This document shows, one piece after another, positions 41,665 through 49,907 of a DNA stretch of 64,000 bases; within the stretch, counting starts at the first letter, position 1; each line of letters begins with the position of its first letter. This stretch comes from Phycicoccus jejuensis (GTDB taxonomy: Bacteria; Actinomycetota; Actinomycetes; Actinomycetales; Dermatophilaceae): contig NZ_JOEE01000002.1 in NCBI RefSeq assembly GCF_000720925.1, forward strand, positions 186,001 to 250,000. Reading direction: 5' to 3'. A program made the translations under genes and the position numbers. The notes beneath the pieces are model-generated. The model was given only the letters and a program-made list of their open reading frames with translations. It made no database searches and was not told the DNA's origin.

Positions 41665-42219
41665 GTGAACGTCCTCGTCCTCGTCGGCAGCCTGCGCGCC
41701 GGCTCCACGAACCGCCAGCTCGCCGACGCCGCCGTCGCCCACCTGCCCTCCGGCGTCCGCACCACCGTCTTCGAGCGCCTCGCCGACCTCCCGCACTACT
41801 CCGAGGAGCTCGACCACGACGACGCGCTGCCCGAGGTCGCCCGCGACCTGCGCGACGCCGTCGCCGACCACGACGCGCTCCTGCTCGTCACCCCCGAGTA
41901 CAACGGCTCCCTCCCGAGCGCGCTGAAGAACGCCGTCGACTGGGTCTCGCGCCCCCGCGGCGCCGCGGCCGTCGCCGGCAAGCCCGCCGCCGTCCTCGGT
42001 GCGAGCGGCTCGCCGCGCGCCGCCCAGTGGGCCCGCGAGGAGGGCGTCAAGGTCCTCACGGTCGCCGGCGCCGACGTCCTCGAGGACACCGTCGGCGTGG
42101 GCTCCGCCTTCCAGGCCTTCGAGGAGGGCCGCTTGGCCGACGCCGAGCTCGACGCCGCCCTGCGCGACCTCGTCCGCTCGCTCGCGGCCAAGGTCGAGCG
42201 CGCCCGCGACGCCGCCTGA
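41665..42219 (+). CDS. NADPH-dependent FMN reductase
   Basis: A 184-residue flavodoxin-like reductase. LVGSLRAGSTNRQLADA binds the FMN phosphate, and LLLVTPEYNGSLPSALKNAVDW is the family signature. It reduces FMN, quinones or azo compounds with NADPH. GTG start at 41665. It lies between bsaP and bioA. A flavin reductase could supply electrons for biotin synthase Fe-S chemistry, but it has its own operator-like site, so this is only a suggestion. Confidence 0.9.
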   Translation: MNVLVLVGSLRAGSTNRQLADAAVAHLPSGVRTTVFERLADLPHYSEELDHDDALPEVARDLRDAVADHDALLLVTPEYNGSLPSALKNAVDWVSRPRGAAAVAGKPAAVLGASGSPRAAQWAREEGVKVLTVAGADVLEDTVGVGSAFQAFEEGRLADAELDAALRDLVRSLAAKVERARDAA

Positions 42220-42247
42220 GGCTCCCCCCACCCCTCGAGCCCCTCCC

Positions 42248-42299
42248 GCGAACGCGTGTGAACACGCCGGTGCCCCCCGGCGAGCTCACACGCGTTCGC
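42248..42299. repeat. Palindromic repeat family A, copy 4
   Basis: 52 bp with GCGAACGCGTGTGAAC facing CTCACACGCGTTCGC. It lies 28 bp after the FMN reductase stop and 41 bp before bioA, as a likely terminator between same-strand genes. Confidence 0.9.
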
Positions 42300-42340
42300 C
42301 GTGATGGGGCCGCACGAACCGACGGGCATGATGGGCCGCG

Positions 42341-43657
42341 ATGGATGCCGCCGCCCTCGCCGCCCTGCGCGCCTTCGACCGCGCGCACGTGTGGCACCCC
42401 TACTCCTCGGCGCTGACGCCCACCGACCCGTACGTCGTCGAGTCCGCCGAGGGCGTGCGCCTGCGCCTGCGTGACGCCGCGGGCGACGCGCGCGAGGTCG
42501 TCGACGCGATGAGCTCCTGGTGGTGTGCGGTCCACGGCTACCGCGTGCCCGAGCTCGACGCCGCGGTCACCGAGCAGCTCGGCCGCATGGCCCACGTGAT
42601 GTTCGGCGGCCTGACCCACGAGCCGGCCGTCGAGCTGTCGCGGCGCCTGCTGGCCCTCGCGCCCACCGGGCTCGAGCACGTCTTCCTCGCCGACTCCGGG
42701 TCGGTCTCGGTCGAGGTCGCGATGAAGGCCGCGCTCCAGTACCAGCTCGCCGCCGGCCGCCGACGCACCCGCTTCCTCACCGTCCGCGGCGGCTACCACG
42801 GCGACACCTTCTCGCCGATGTCCGTCACCGACCCCGACGGCGGGATGCACGCGCTCTTCCGCGGCGTCCTGCCCGAGCACGTCTTCGTCCCGCGCCCGCC
42901 CGGCGGGATCGACCTCGCCGCGGACGACCCCGCCCTCGTCGCGTGGGAGGCCACCACGCGAGAAGTGTTCGCGCGCAACGCTGCCGACATCGCCGCGGTC
43001 ATCCTCGAGCCGGTCCTCCAGGGCGCCGGAGGCATGCACGTCTACCCACCGCGGGTCCTCGAGGTGCTGCACGGGCTGGCGCGCGAGCACGGCGCCCTCG
43101 TCATCCACGACGAGATCGCGACCGGCTTCCACCGCACCGGCCCGCGCTGGGCCGGCGACCGCGTGACCACGACCCCGGACATCCTCTGCGTCGGCAAGGC
43201 GCTGACCGGCGGGTACCTCACGCTGGCGGCGGTGCTCTGCACCCGCGAGGTCGCCGAGGGGGTCAGCCGGGGCGCCGCCGGAGGGCTCATGCACGGCCCG
43301 ACGTTCATGGCCAACCCGCTCGCCTGCGCGGTCGCGGTCGCCAACCTCGACCTCCTCGCCCGACGCGACACGGAGGCCGAGGTCGCACGCCTCGAGGCCG
43401 GCCTGCGCGACGGGCTCGCCTCTGCGACAACGCTGGACGCGGTCGCCGACGTGCGGGTCCTCGGCGCGGTCGGCGTCGTCCAGCTGCGCGAGGCGGTGCG
43501 CGTCCCCGAGGTCACCGCCGCGGCGATCGCCCGCGGGGTCTGGGTCCGGCCGTTCCGGGACCTCGTCTACACGATGCCTCCCTACGTCACCTCCGACGCG
43601 GACCTCACCACCCTGACGGCCGGTCTCGTCGGTGCCGTCGCCGACGTCCACCGCTGA
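42341..43657 (+). CDS. bioA: Adenosylmethionine-8-amino-7-oxononanoate aminotransferase
   Basis: A 438-residue class III PLP aminotransferase; it makes 7,8-diaminopelargonate using S-adenosylmethionine as amino donor. HVWHPYSSALTP, MSSWWCAVHGYRVPEL, RGGYHGDTFSPMSV, HDEIATGFHRTG and the PLP-lysine segment CVGKALTGGYLTLAAV are diagnostic of BioA. ATG at 42341. It is separated from bioB by the FMN reductase and from bioF by about 5 kb. Confidence 0.96.
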   Translation: MDAAALAALRAFDRAHVWHPYSSALTPTDPYVVESAEGVRLRLRDAAGDAREVVDAMSSWWCAVHGYRVPELDAAVTEQLGRMAHVMFGGLTHEPAVELSRRLLALAPTGLEHVFLADSGSVSVEVAMKAALQYQLAAGRRRTRFLTVRGGYHGDTFSPMSVTDPDGGMHALFRGVLPEHVFVPRPPGGIDLAADDPALVAWEATTREVFARNAADIAAVILEPVLQGAGGMHVYPPRVLEVLHGLAREHGALVIHDEIATGFHRTGPRWAGDRVTTTPDILCVGKALTGGYLTLAAVLCTREVAEGVSRGAAGGLMHGPTFMANPLACAVAVANLDLLARRDTEAEVARLEAGLRDGLASATTLDAVADVRVLGAVGVVQLREAVRVPEVTAAAIARGVWVRPFRDLVYTMPPYVTSDADLTTLTAGLVGAVADVHR

Positions 43658-43674
43658 GGGCCGCCTGCCGCCGT

Positions 43675-43725
43675 TTGCGAGTTCTCGCAAGACTCTTGTG
43701 GAGCCGCTCGCATACCGAGTAGACA
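43675..43725 (+). promoter_or_regulatory. Promoter with upstream dyad for the secreted protein pair
   Basis: A perfect palindrome TTGCGAGTTCTCGCAA (43675-43690) precedes a promoter-like pair TTGTGG (43696-43701) and TAGACA (43720-43725) with an 18-bp spacer. The ATG follows at 43771 after GAAGGTGAG. The dyad sits where an activator or repressor would bind. Confidence 0.6.
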
Positions 43726-43770
43726 TCGCTCACCACAGCAGTGCCGGGGACTCCTGAAGGTGAGAACAGC

Positions 43771-45909
43771 ATGCGCCGTCGACCCATCTCCACCGCGGTT
43801 CGCGCCGCGTCCGGCGCCGCCGTCGCGGCCCTCGCCGCGGCCGGCCTGACGATCCCGGCCGACGCCGCACCGCCACCGACGGTCGCGCCACGCGCCGCCA
43901 CCGCGAGCCCGGCCGTCGACGCCTCGGCGTTCTCGGCGGCGCAGCGGGTCCGCCTCATCACCGGAGACGTCGTCACGCTGCCCGGGGCCGGGCGGCCGCT
44001 CACGGTCACCCGCAGCCCGGGGTCGCGCTCGTCCTTCTCGGTCGTGCGGACGACCGACCACACGTACGTCGTGCCGTCGGCGGTCCGCCCCCTCGTCGGC
44101 CGCCTCGACCTCTCCCTCTTCGACGCCCGCACCCTCGCCACCAAGCCGGCGCAGACGCCGGTCACCGTCACGTACGACTCCACCTCGACCCCGACCGCGG
44201 TCCCGGGCGTGAGCATCACGAAGCGCTCCGGGCGCACGGCCACCGGGGTGGTCACCGCCGAGTCGTCGGCCGCGCTCGCGAAGGCCCTGCGGACACGCTC
44301 CGCCGCATCGGTGTTCCGCGGCGTCGCCGGCATCACCGCCGCCTCGCCGACCGTCCGCCCGACCTTCCCGATGCACACCGTGAAGATCCGGCTGGGCGAC
44401 GGCAGCACCCCGGTCGAGGGGCTCGTGATCCTCACCAACGTCGACGACATGCGCAAGGCCTTCACCGCCGGGTTCACGGTGGGCGGCGAAGCCCGCCTCA
44501 GCGTCCCGGCCGGCCACTACCAGCTGGCCGCGCTGTTCGGCGACGAGACCTCGAGCGGGCTCGTCGTGCAGCCCGAGTCCCTCGTCACCGGCCCGACGAC
44601 GCTGCGGCTCGACACCCGCGCCGCCACGGCCCAGGCGCGCACGCGGACCCCGCAGCCGACCGACACCGTCTTCACCGCCCTGGACGTCAACCGCCTCGAC
44701 GCGAAGGGCGCCGGCTCGTTCGCCCTCGGAGTGATCTCCTTCGACGGCCAGCCGGTGCGCTACTCCCCGGTGCCGGCCGGCTCGGTGGTCCACGGCTCCC
44801 TGGACAGCGCCTACACCTCCATCTCGACCGAGCGCGGACACGCCGCGGCCCCGGCGTACCAGTACGACCTCGGCGCCGCATTCGCCGACGCCCTGCCCGC
44901 CGACATCACCCTCGACCCGAAGCCGTCGGAGCTGATGCAGGTCACGCACCGGTACCGCGGCAGCACGGCACGCAGCGGCATGGACGCACTCATCGAGCAC
45001 GGCATCACCCTTCCGAACGGCAGCGGCATCGGGATCGGCTTCTTCCGGCCGGCCCCCGCCCGGACGACGGTGTGGAGTGGCGGCAGCGCGGGCCTCACGG
45101 TGTCGGCGTCGTACACGGCCGCCTACGACTGGGAGAGCAACGTCGGCTCGGAGTACCTCACGTCCGCCGAGCGGCCCATCGTCCCCGGCACCTCGCACTC
45201 CGAGGTGTGGAACCAGCGGCCGTCGCACCCGAGCATCGTCCGACCGAGCCCGACCTTCCCGGTGTGCGGCGCGTGCCTCCAGGACGGCTATCTGTTCCTC
45301 GGCGTGCCGTCGTTCTCCGACAACGACCCCGCGCACTGGGGCCTGGTCGACGACCCGTCGCGCGTCCGGTGGTCGGTCTCGACCGCGGGGCGGGTGCTCC
45401 GGGAGTCCGACGGCCCGATGGTCGACCTCGTCGAGCTGCCGAAGGGCACGGCGCCCGTCGTCATCCAGCACCGCGAGCGGATGCGGCGCCTCGGCTTCGC
45501 GGACTCGACGACCACGACGACCTGGCAGGTCCCGCGGACCGCGCGGGGCAGCGTGCCCGGCGAGTACTGCCTCGACGGCGTGGGGCCGTGCAGCGCGCTC
45601 GCGATGCTGGAGCCGCGCTACGACCTCCGGATCGGGGACGACGGCACCGTGCTCCCCGGCCGGCACACCGGCACCCTCACCCTGACGCCCTACCTGTCGA
45701 CGGCCCGCGTGACGAGCCTGGCCGTCGACGTGAGGTACGGCTCGGGGCCGTGGACGACGGTGCCGTGGACCCGTACCGGGCCGACCACGTTCGCCCTCGA
45801 CCTGCGCGTCCCGCGCTCGGCCGGCACCGCCGACCTGCGCGTCCGTGCCAACGACTCGGCGAGCAGCACCGTCACCCAGACCATCACCCGCGCGTGGACC
45901 GTGCGCTGA
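43771..45909 (+). CDS. Secreted protein resembling the non-catalytic parts of actinobacterial S8 peptidases
   Basis: A 712-residue exported protein. Signal peptide: RRRP start, hydrophobic stretch about 12-28, and a probable AXA site at IPADAA. Residues about 50-190 (AQRVRLITGDVVTL ... TYVVPSAVRPLVGRLDLSLFD) resemble the N-terminal region of large secreted subtilases. The rest is beta-rich. I see no Asp/His/Ser subtilase motifs (no GTSMA). It lies 16 bp before a sedolisin gene and probably shares its mRNA. It could be a chaperone or inhibitor for that protease, or a surface protein; function unknown. Confidence 0.75.
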   Translation: MRRRPISTAVRAASGAAVAALAAAGLTIPADAAPPPTVAPRAATASPAVDASAFSAAQRVRLITGDVVTLPGAGRPLTVTRSPGSRSSFSVVRTTDHTYVVPSAVRPLVGRLDLSLFDARTLATKPAQTPVTVTYDSTSTPTAVPGVSITKRSGRTATGVVTAESSAALAKALRTRSAASVFRGVAGITAASPTVRPTFPMHTVKIRLGDGSTPVEGLVILTNVDDMRKAFTAGFTVGGEARLSVPAGHYQLAALFGDETSSGLVVQPESLVTGPTTLRLDTRAATAQARTRTPQPTDTVFTALDVNRLDAKGAGSFALGVISFDGQPVRYSPVPAGSVVHGSLDSAYTSISTERGHAAAPAYQYDLGAAFADALPADITLDPKPSELMQVTHRYRGSTARSGMDALIEHGITLPNGSGIGIGFFRPAPARTTVWSGGSAGLTVSASYTAAYDWESNVGSEYLTSAERPIVPGTSHSEVWNQRPSHPSIVRPSPTFPVCGACLQDGYLFLGVPSFSDNDPAHWGLVDDPSRVRWSVSTAGRVLRESDGPMVDLVELPKGTAPVVIQHRERMRRLGFADSTTTTTWQVPRTARGSVPGEYCLDGVGPCSALAMLEPRYDLRIGDDGTVLPGRHTGTLTLTPYLSTARVTSLAVDVRYGSGPWTTVPWTRTGPTTFALDLRVPRSAGTADLRVRANDSASSTVTQTITRAWTVR

Positions 45910-45925
45910 GACCTTGGAGACCACG

Positions 45926-47242
45926 ATGAACCGTCAGCGCACCGCCTCCCCCCGTCCCGGCCGCCGCATCCTGCGGGCCACGGGCGCCCTCCTCGCCACC
46001 GCCGTCGTCGGCGCGACCCTCGTGGCCGCCCCGACGAGCGCGGCTCCGCTCGACCCGTCGCCCGCCACGGCGGACGTGACGCTCACCGCGCCCGCGGTCG
46101 TCGAGAACGCCTGCGCGACACCACGTCCGGGCAAGGCACGGTGCCTCGCCAAGGGCCGCGTCGACCGCGTCACCCGCCAGGCCGGGCTGGCCGCGAGCGC
46201 CGCGACCGACCGCCGCGTGGGGGCGCGGGGCACCGGGGCCCTCGCCACCGCGGCCACCCGCCCGCCGGGCTACGGCGCCGACCAGCTGCGCAAGGCCTAC
46301 GGGCTCCCCGCGACGGGCAGCACCGCCACCGTCGCCGTGCTCATCGCCGGTGACGTGCCCCACGCCGAGGCCGACCTCGCCGTCTACCGCGCGACGTACA
46401 AGCTGCCGCCGTGCCGCTCGTCGACCGGCTGCTTCCGCAAGGTCAACCAGCAGGGCCGCGCCGCGCCCCTCCCGGCGGGCGACCCCGGCTGGGCGCTCGA
46501 GGGCTCGATGGACGTCCAGATGGTCTCGGCCGCCTGCCCGACCTGCCGCATCCTCCTCGTCACGGCCGACGACCCGTCGCTCGAGAACCTCGCCGCCGCG
46601 ACCGAGACGGCCCGTCGCCTCGGCGCGAGCGTCGCGTCGCACAGCTACGGCGCCGACGAGTCCGGCTACGCCCTCACGGTGAAGCGCCCCTACCGCAGCG
46701 ACCGGATGATCAGTGTCGTCTCCTCGGGCGACTGGGGCTTCACGACGGCGAGCTTCCCCGCGGCGCTGCCGGACGTCATCGCGGTCGGGGGGACGTCGCT
46801 GCGCCGCAGCACCAGTGCCCGGGGCTGGTCCGAGCGGGTCTGGGAGTTCGCGGGCAGCGGGTGCTCGGCGTGGTTCCCCAAGCCGGCCGGCCAGAAGGAC
46901 ACGCACTGCGCGATGCGCACCGTCTCGGACATCTCGGCGGTCGCCGACCCGCAGACCGGCGTCGCCGTCTACGACACGTGGGAGAACCCCTTCGGCCCGG
47001 ACTGGGTGGTCCTCGGCGGCACGAGCACGTCCGCGCCGCTCGTCGCGGGGATGGTCGGGGCGGCCCGCGCCGGCCGGACCGTGCGGACGAGCGCGCTGTA
47101 CGGCCGCACCGCTTTCGTCAACGACGTCGTCGGCGGCACGAACGGCTTCTGCGGCGGCGACTACCTCTGCCGCGGCGTGAAGGGCTACGACGCCCCGAGC
47201 GGCATCGGCACGCCGCGCGGCCTGCGGGTGTTCACCGGCTGA
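45926..47242 (+). CDS. Secreted S53 family serine-carboxyl peptidase (sedolisin)
   Basis: A 438-residue exported protease. The signal peptide (1-40) ends near PTSAAP. The Glu-Asp pair is Glu192/Asp196 in ALEGSMDVQM, the oxyanion Asp269 is in SSGDWG, and the catalytic Ser367 is in GGTSTSAP, so all key residues are present. The prosegment is much shorter than in fungal sedolisins. Several Cys pairs (PPCRSSTGCF, CPTCR, GFCGGDYLCRG) suggest disulfides. It probably breaks down extracellular protein. It follows the S8-like non-catalytic protein by 16 bp. Confidence 0.9.
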   Translation: MNRQRTASPRPGRRILRATGALLATAVVGATLVAAPTSAAPLDPSPATADVTLTAPAVVENACATPRPGKARCLAKGRVDRVTRQAGLAASAATDRRVGARGTGALATAATRPPGYGADQLRKAYGLPATGSTATVAVLIAGDVPHAEADLAVYRATYKLPPCRSSTGCFRKVNQQGRAAPLPAGDPGWALEGSMDVQMVSAACPTCRILLVTADDPSLENLAAATETARRLGASVASHSYGADESGYALTVKRPYRSDRMISVVSSGDWGFTTASFPAALPDVIAVGGTSLRRSTSARGWSERVWEFAGSGCSAWFPKPAGQKDTHCAMRTVSDISAVADPQTGVAVYDTWENPFGPDWVVLGGTSTSAPLVAGMVGAARAGRTVRTSALYGRTAFVNDVVGGTNGFCGGDYLCRGVKGYDAPSGIGTPRGLRVFTG

Positions 47243-47253
47243 GGCAGCACCCC

Positions 47254-47326
47254 GACACAAGGGTTCGTCCACGAGACCCCGGCTCCGAGCCGGGGTCTCG
47301 TGGACATTTCGGGGTGACCCCGAAAA
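47254..47326. repeat. Composite palindromic repeat family D, copy 2
   Basis: ACAAGGGTTC, then GTCCACGAGACCCCGGC facing GCCGGGGTCTCGTGGAC (47267-47305), then ATTTCGGGGTGACCCCGAAA. Same order of parts as the reverse complement of 30684-30763, but here the large stem is perfect. It lies between convergent stops. Confidence 0.88.
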
Positions 47327-47347
47327 GGTGGGGCGGGTGGGGCTGGG

Positions 47348-47722
47348 TCAGCGGGGGGTGAGGCGGTCGAGGGCCGCAGCGGCCTCGGCGGGGCCGAGAC
47401 CGAGGACGCGGGCCCGCTCGAGGTAGGCGCGCGCGGCCTCCTCGAGGGCCTGCTCGGGGGTCGAGGTGGTCGGGGGGTGCGGCGCCACACGGGTCCCCCC
47501 GCCCCGGCGCGAGCGGACGTGGCCGGACTGCTCGAGCTCGCGGTAGGTGCGGGCGACCGTGCCCGGCGAGAGCCCGAGGTCGGCGGCCAGCTGCCGCACC
47601 GGGGGCAGGCGGTCGCCCGGCGCCAGCACGCCGGAACCGACGAGGTCGGCCAGCTGGCGCCGGAGCTGCTCGTAGGGCGGTGTCGGGTCGAGGACGTCGA
47701 CCGTGACGGACTGCAGCGTCAT
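47348..47722 (-). CDS. GntR family regulator, YtrA type
   Basis: A 124-residue regulator. The N-terminal winged helix (PPYEQLRRQLADLVGSGVLAPG, RLPPVRQLAADLGLSPGTVART) is followed by only a short helical C-terminus (EQALEEAARAYLERARVLGL), as in the YtrA subfamily. YtrA-type proteins are usually autorepressors. The start overlaps the stop of the membrane gene upstream (ATGA). Three dyads at 48691-48746 before that operon fit as its operator sites. Confidence 0.9.
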   Translation of the reverse strand: MTLQSVTVDVLDPTPPYEQLRRQLADLVGSGVLAPGDRLPPVRQLAADLGLSPGTVARTYRELEQSGHVRSRRGGGTRVAPHPPTTSTPEQALEEAARAYLERARVLGLGPAEAAAALDRLTPR

Positions 47723-48663
47723 CGCCGCGGGGCCCCGACCGGCGCCGCGTCCCCCGGCAGCGGGCGCGGCAGGTCCTCGACGCGCACGCGCGGCGTGACG
47801 AGCAGCGCCCCGAGCGCGGCGGCCGCCCCGACGAGCGCGAGCGGGCCGAGGACGGTGACGACCCAGCGGCCGACGGCCTGGACCGGGGTGCCGCAGTCGA
47901 GGTCGGCGAGCGGCGCGACCATGAGCGAGGCGACCGGCCCGAGGGTGCCGAGCACCGCGAAGAGCGCGGCGGTGAGGACCGTCCCGGCCGACCACCGGCG
48001 CAGCACCGAGTCCAGGCCGAGGCCGTGCGGGTCGGGGCGGGGCCGACGGACGACCGCCCGCAGGGCGAGCACCGTCAGCAGCGCCAGGACGCCGGACGTC
48101 GCCGCGAGCGGCAGGGTGTAGAACGACCCCGGCCACGGCCCGCGCGAGCCCGCCACCTGCGTCGCGACCCCGTCGACGAGCAGCGTGCACCGCTCGGAGA
48201 GGGCGCGACCCGCGCGGCCGAGGTCGTCCGGCGAACCCCAGGCGGTCCCGGCGGCGAGGACCCCGCCGAGCGCCACGGTGGCGAGCGCGAGGAGGGTCGC
48301 CCGCCCCCGCGGCAGCACCGAGCGCACGGTCCGCGTCTCGACGACCGCGGTGCGCCGGACCCCGGCGGAGGGCCGTGCCGTCAGCTCGCCGACGACCGTG
48401 CCGAGCAGCACCCCGGCGCCGACGGCCGCCGGGGCGAGCGCCGTCAGCCGGCCGAGCGCGTCGACCCGCTGCCCGAGGACGAGCAGCAGCCCGCCGCCGA
48501 CGAGCCCCAGGGCGAGGCCGACGAGCCGCCATCCTCGGGTGCGGTCGGCGATACGGACGACCTCGGCGTGCTCGTTGACCCCGACGGTGACGACGTGGCG
48601 ACGCGCCAGGGCGACACCGAAGGCGACGAGCGCGAGCGGCAGGGCGAGGATGCTGACGAGCAC
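47719..48663 (-). CDS. Polytopic membrane protein in a GntR operon, unknown
   Basis: A 314-residue protein with about seven or eight hydrophobic segments (LVSILALPLALVAFGVAL; LVGLALGLVGGGLLLVL; SGVLALLTVLALRAV; VTVLGPLALVGAAAALGALL). No family is recognised with confidence; many YtrA-type regulators are paired with membrane or ABC proteins of unknown role. GTG start at 48663 with AAAGGAG upstream. It is the first gene of the two-gene operon, divergent from bioF. Confidence 0.78.
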   Translation of the reverse strand: MLVSILALPLALVAFGVALARRHVVTVGVNEHAEVVRIADRTRGWRLVGLALGLVGGGLLLVLGQRVDALGRLTALAPAAVGAGVLLGTVVGELTARPSAGVRRTAVVETRTVRSVLPRGRATLLALATVALGGVLAAGTAWGSPDDLGRAGRALSERCTLLVDGVATQVAGSRGPWPGSFYTLPLAATSGVLALLTVLALRAVVRRPRPDPHGLGLDSVLRRWSAGTVLTAALFAVLGTLGPVASLMVAPLADLDCGTPVQAVGRWVVTVLGPLALVGAAAALGALLVTPRVRVEDLPRPLPGDAAPVGAPRR

Positions 48664-48690
48664 GGTCGTCTCCTTTACTTGTACCGGATG

Positions 48691-48746
48691 CTTGACACAA
48701 GGAGGATGACCGCTCGCGGCACTTGTGTCAAGGACTTGTCACAAGT
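48691..48746. promoter_or_regulatory. Three GntR-like operator dyads between the membrane/GntR operon and bioF
   Basis: CTTGACACAAG (48691-48701), CTTGTGTCAAG (48722-48732) and the perfect ACTTGTCACAAGT (48734-48746) are variants of CTTGNNNCAAG. The first contains TTGACA, a consensus -35 for the bioF strand; on the other strand, TACAAGTAAAGGAG leads into the membrane gene. The cluster could repress both divergent units. Confidence 0.72.
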
Positions 48747-48776
48747 GCCGGTGGCCGGGCATGGCAGGATCGAGGG

Positions 48777-49907
48777 ATGAGCAGCCCGCTGGACTGGATC
48801 AGGGACGCCGCCGCGGCCCGCGACGCCGTGGGCCTGACCCGGCGTCTCGTGACGACCAAGGCGCGCGACGTCCTCGACCTCGCGGGCAACGACTACCTCG
48901 GCCTGCGGCACCACCCCGCCGTCGTCGCCGGGGCCGTCGCCGCCGTCGAGACCTACGGCACCGGTGCCGGCGCCTCCCGGCTCGTCACGGGCACGCTCGA
49001 CGTCCACGAGCAGCTCGAGGCCTCGCTCGTCGCCATGACGGGCGCCCCCTCGGCCCTCGTCCTCTCCAGCGGCTACGCGGCCAACCTCTCGGTCCTCACG
49101 ACCCTCGCCGACGCCGGCTCCCTCGTCGTCAGCGACGAGCACGCCCACGCCTCGCTCATCGACGGCTGCCGCCTCGCCCGGGCCGCCGTGACGGTCTCGC
49201 GGCACAACGACCTCGAGCACGTCGCCGAGCTCCTGGCCCGCCGTGACACCCCGCGCGCGGTCGTCGTCGCGGAGTCGGTCTACTCAGTGCTCGGTGACGT
49301 CGCGCCCGTCGAGGACCTCGTCGCGCTGACCGCCGAGGCCGGCGCCCTGCTCGTCATCGACGAGGCCCACGCGCTCGGGGTCGTCGGGCCTGGCGGCGCC
49401 GGCCTCGTGGCGGCCTCCGGGTCGATGGGCGCCGAGCACGTCGTCGTCACGACGACCCTCTCGAAGTCGCTGGCCTCCCAGGGCGGAGCGGTCCTCGCCG
49501 CCCCCGAGGTCCGTGAGCACCTCGTCAACACGGCCCGGCCGTTCGTCTACGACACCGGCCTCGCCCCGGCGGCGGCCGGCGCGGCGCTCGCCGCGCTCGA
49601 GGTCCTGCGCGACCATCCAGAGCTCCCGGCCCGCCTGCACGCCAACGCCGCCCGCCTCGCCGAGGCCGTCGGGGTCGAGGCGCCGACCGGGGCCGTCATG
49701 TCCGTACCGATGCCCGGGCCGCACGAGACGGTCGAGGCCGTCGAGCGGGCGCTCGCGCTCGGGGTGCGCGTCGGCGCGTTCCGCCCGCCCTCGACCCCCG
49801 ACGGCACGTCGCGGCTGCGCCTCACCGCGCACGCCCACCACACCGCGCACGACCTCGACCGTGCCGCAGCCGTCCTCGCCGAGATCGTCCCCGGGCGCGA
49901 GCAGTGA
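48777..49907 (+). CDS. bioF: 8-amino-7-oxononanoate synthase
   Basis: A 376-residue PLP enzyme of the alpha-oxoamine synthase family; it condenses pimeloyl thioester with alanine. LAGNDYLGLRHHP, GTGAGASRLVTGTLDVHEQLE, VIDEAHALGVVG and the PLP-lysine motif TTTLSKSLASQGG are present. ATG at 48777. The stop overlaps the bioD GTG (GTGA). Its promoter region contains the GntR-like dyads. Confidence 0.95.
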   Translation: MSSPLDWIRDAAAARDAVGLTRRLVTTKARDVLDLAGNDYLGLRHHPAVVAGAVAAVETYGTGAGASRLVTGTLDVHEQLEASLVAMTGAPSALVLSSGYAANLSVLTTLADAGSLVVSDEHAHASLIDGCRLARAAVTVSRHNDLEHVAELLARRDTPRAVVVAESVYSVLGDVAPVEDLVALTAEAGALLVIDEAHALGVVGPGGAGLVAASGSMGAEHVVVTTTLSKSLASQGGAVLAAPEVREHLVNTARPFVYDTGLAPAAAGAALAALEVLRDHPELPARLHANAARLAEAVGVEAPTGAVMSVPMPGPHETVEAVERALALGVRVGAFRPPSTPDGTSRLRLTAHAHHTAHDLDRAAAVLAEIVPGREQ

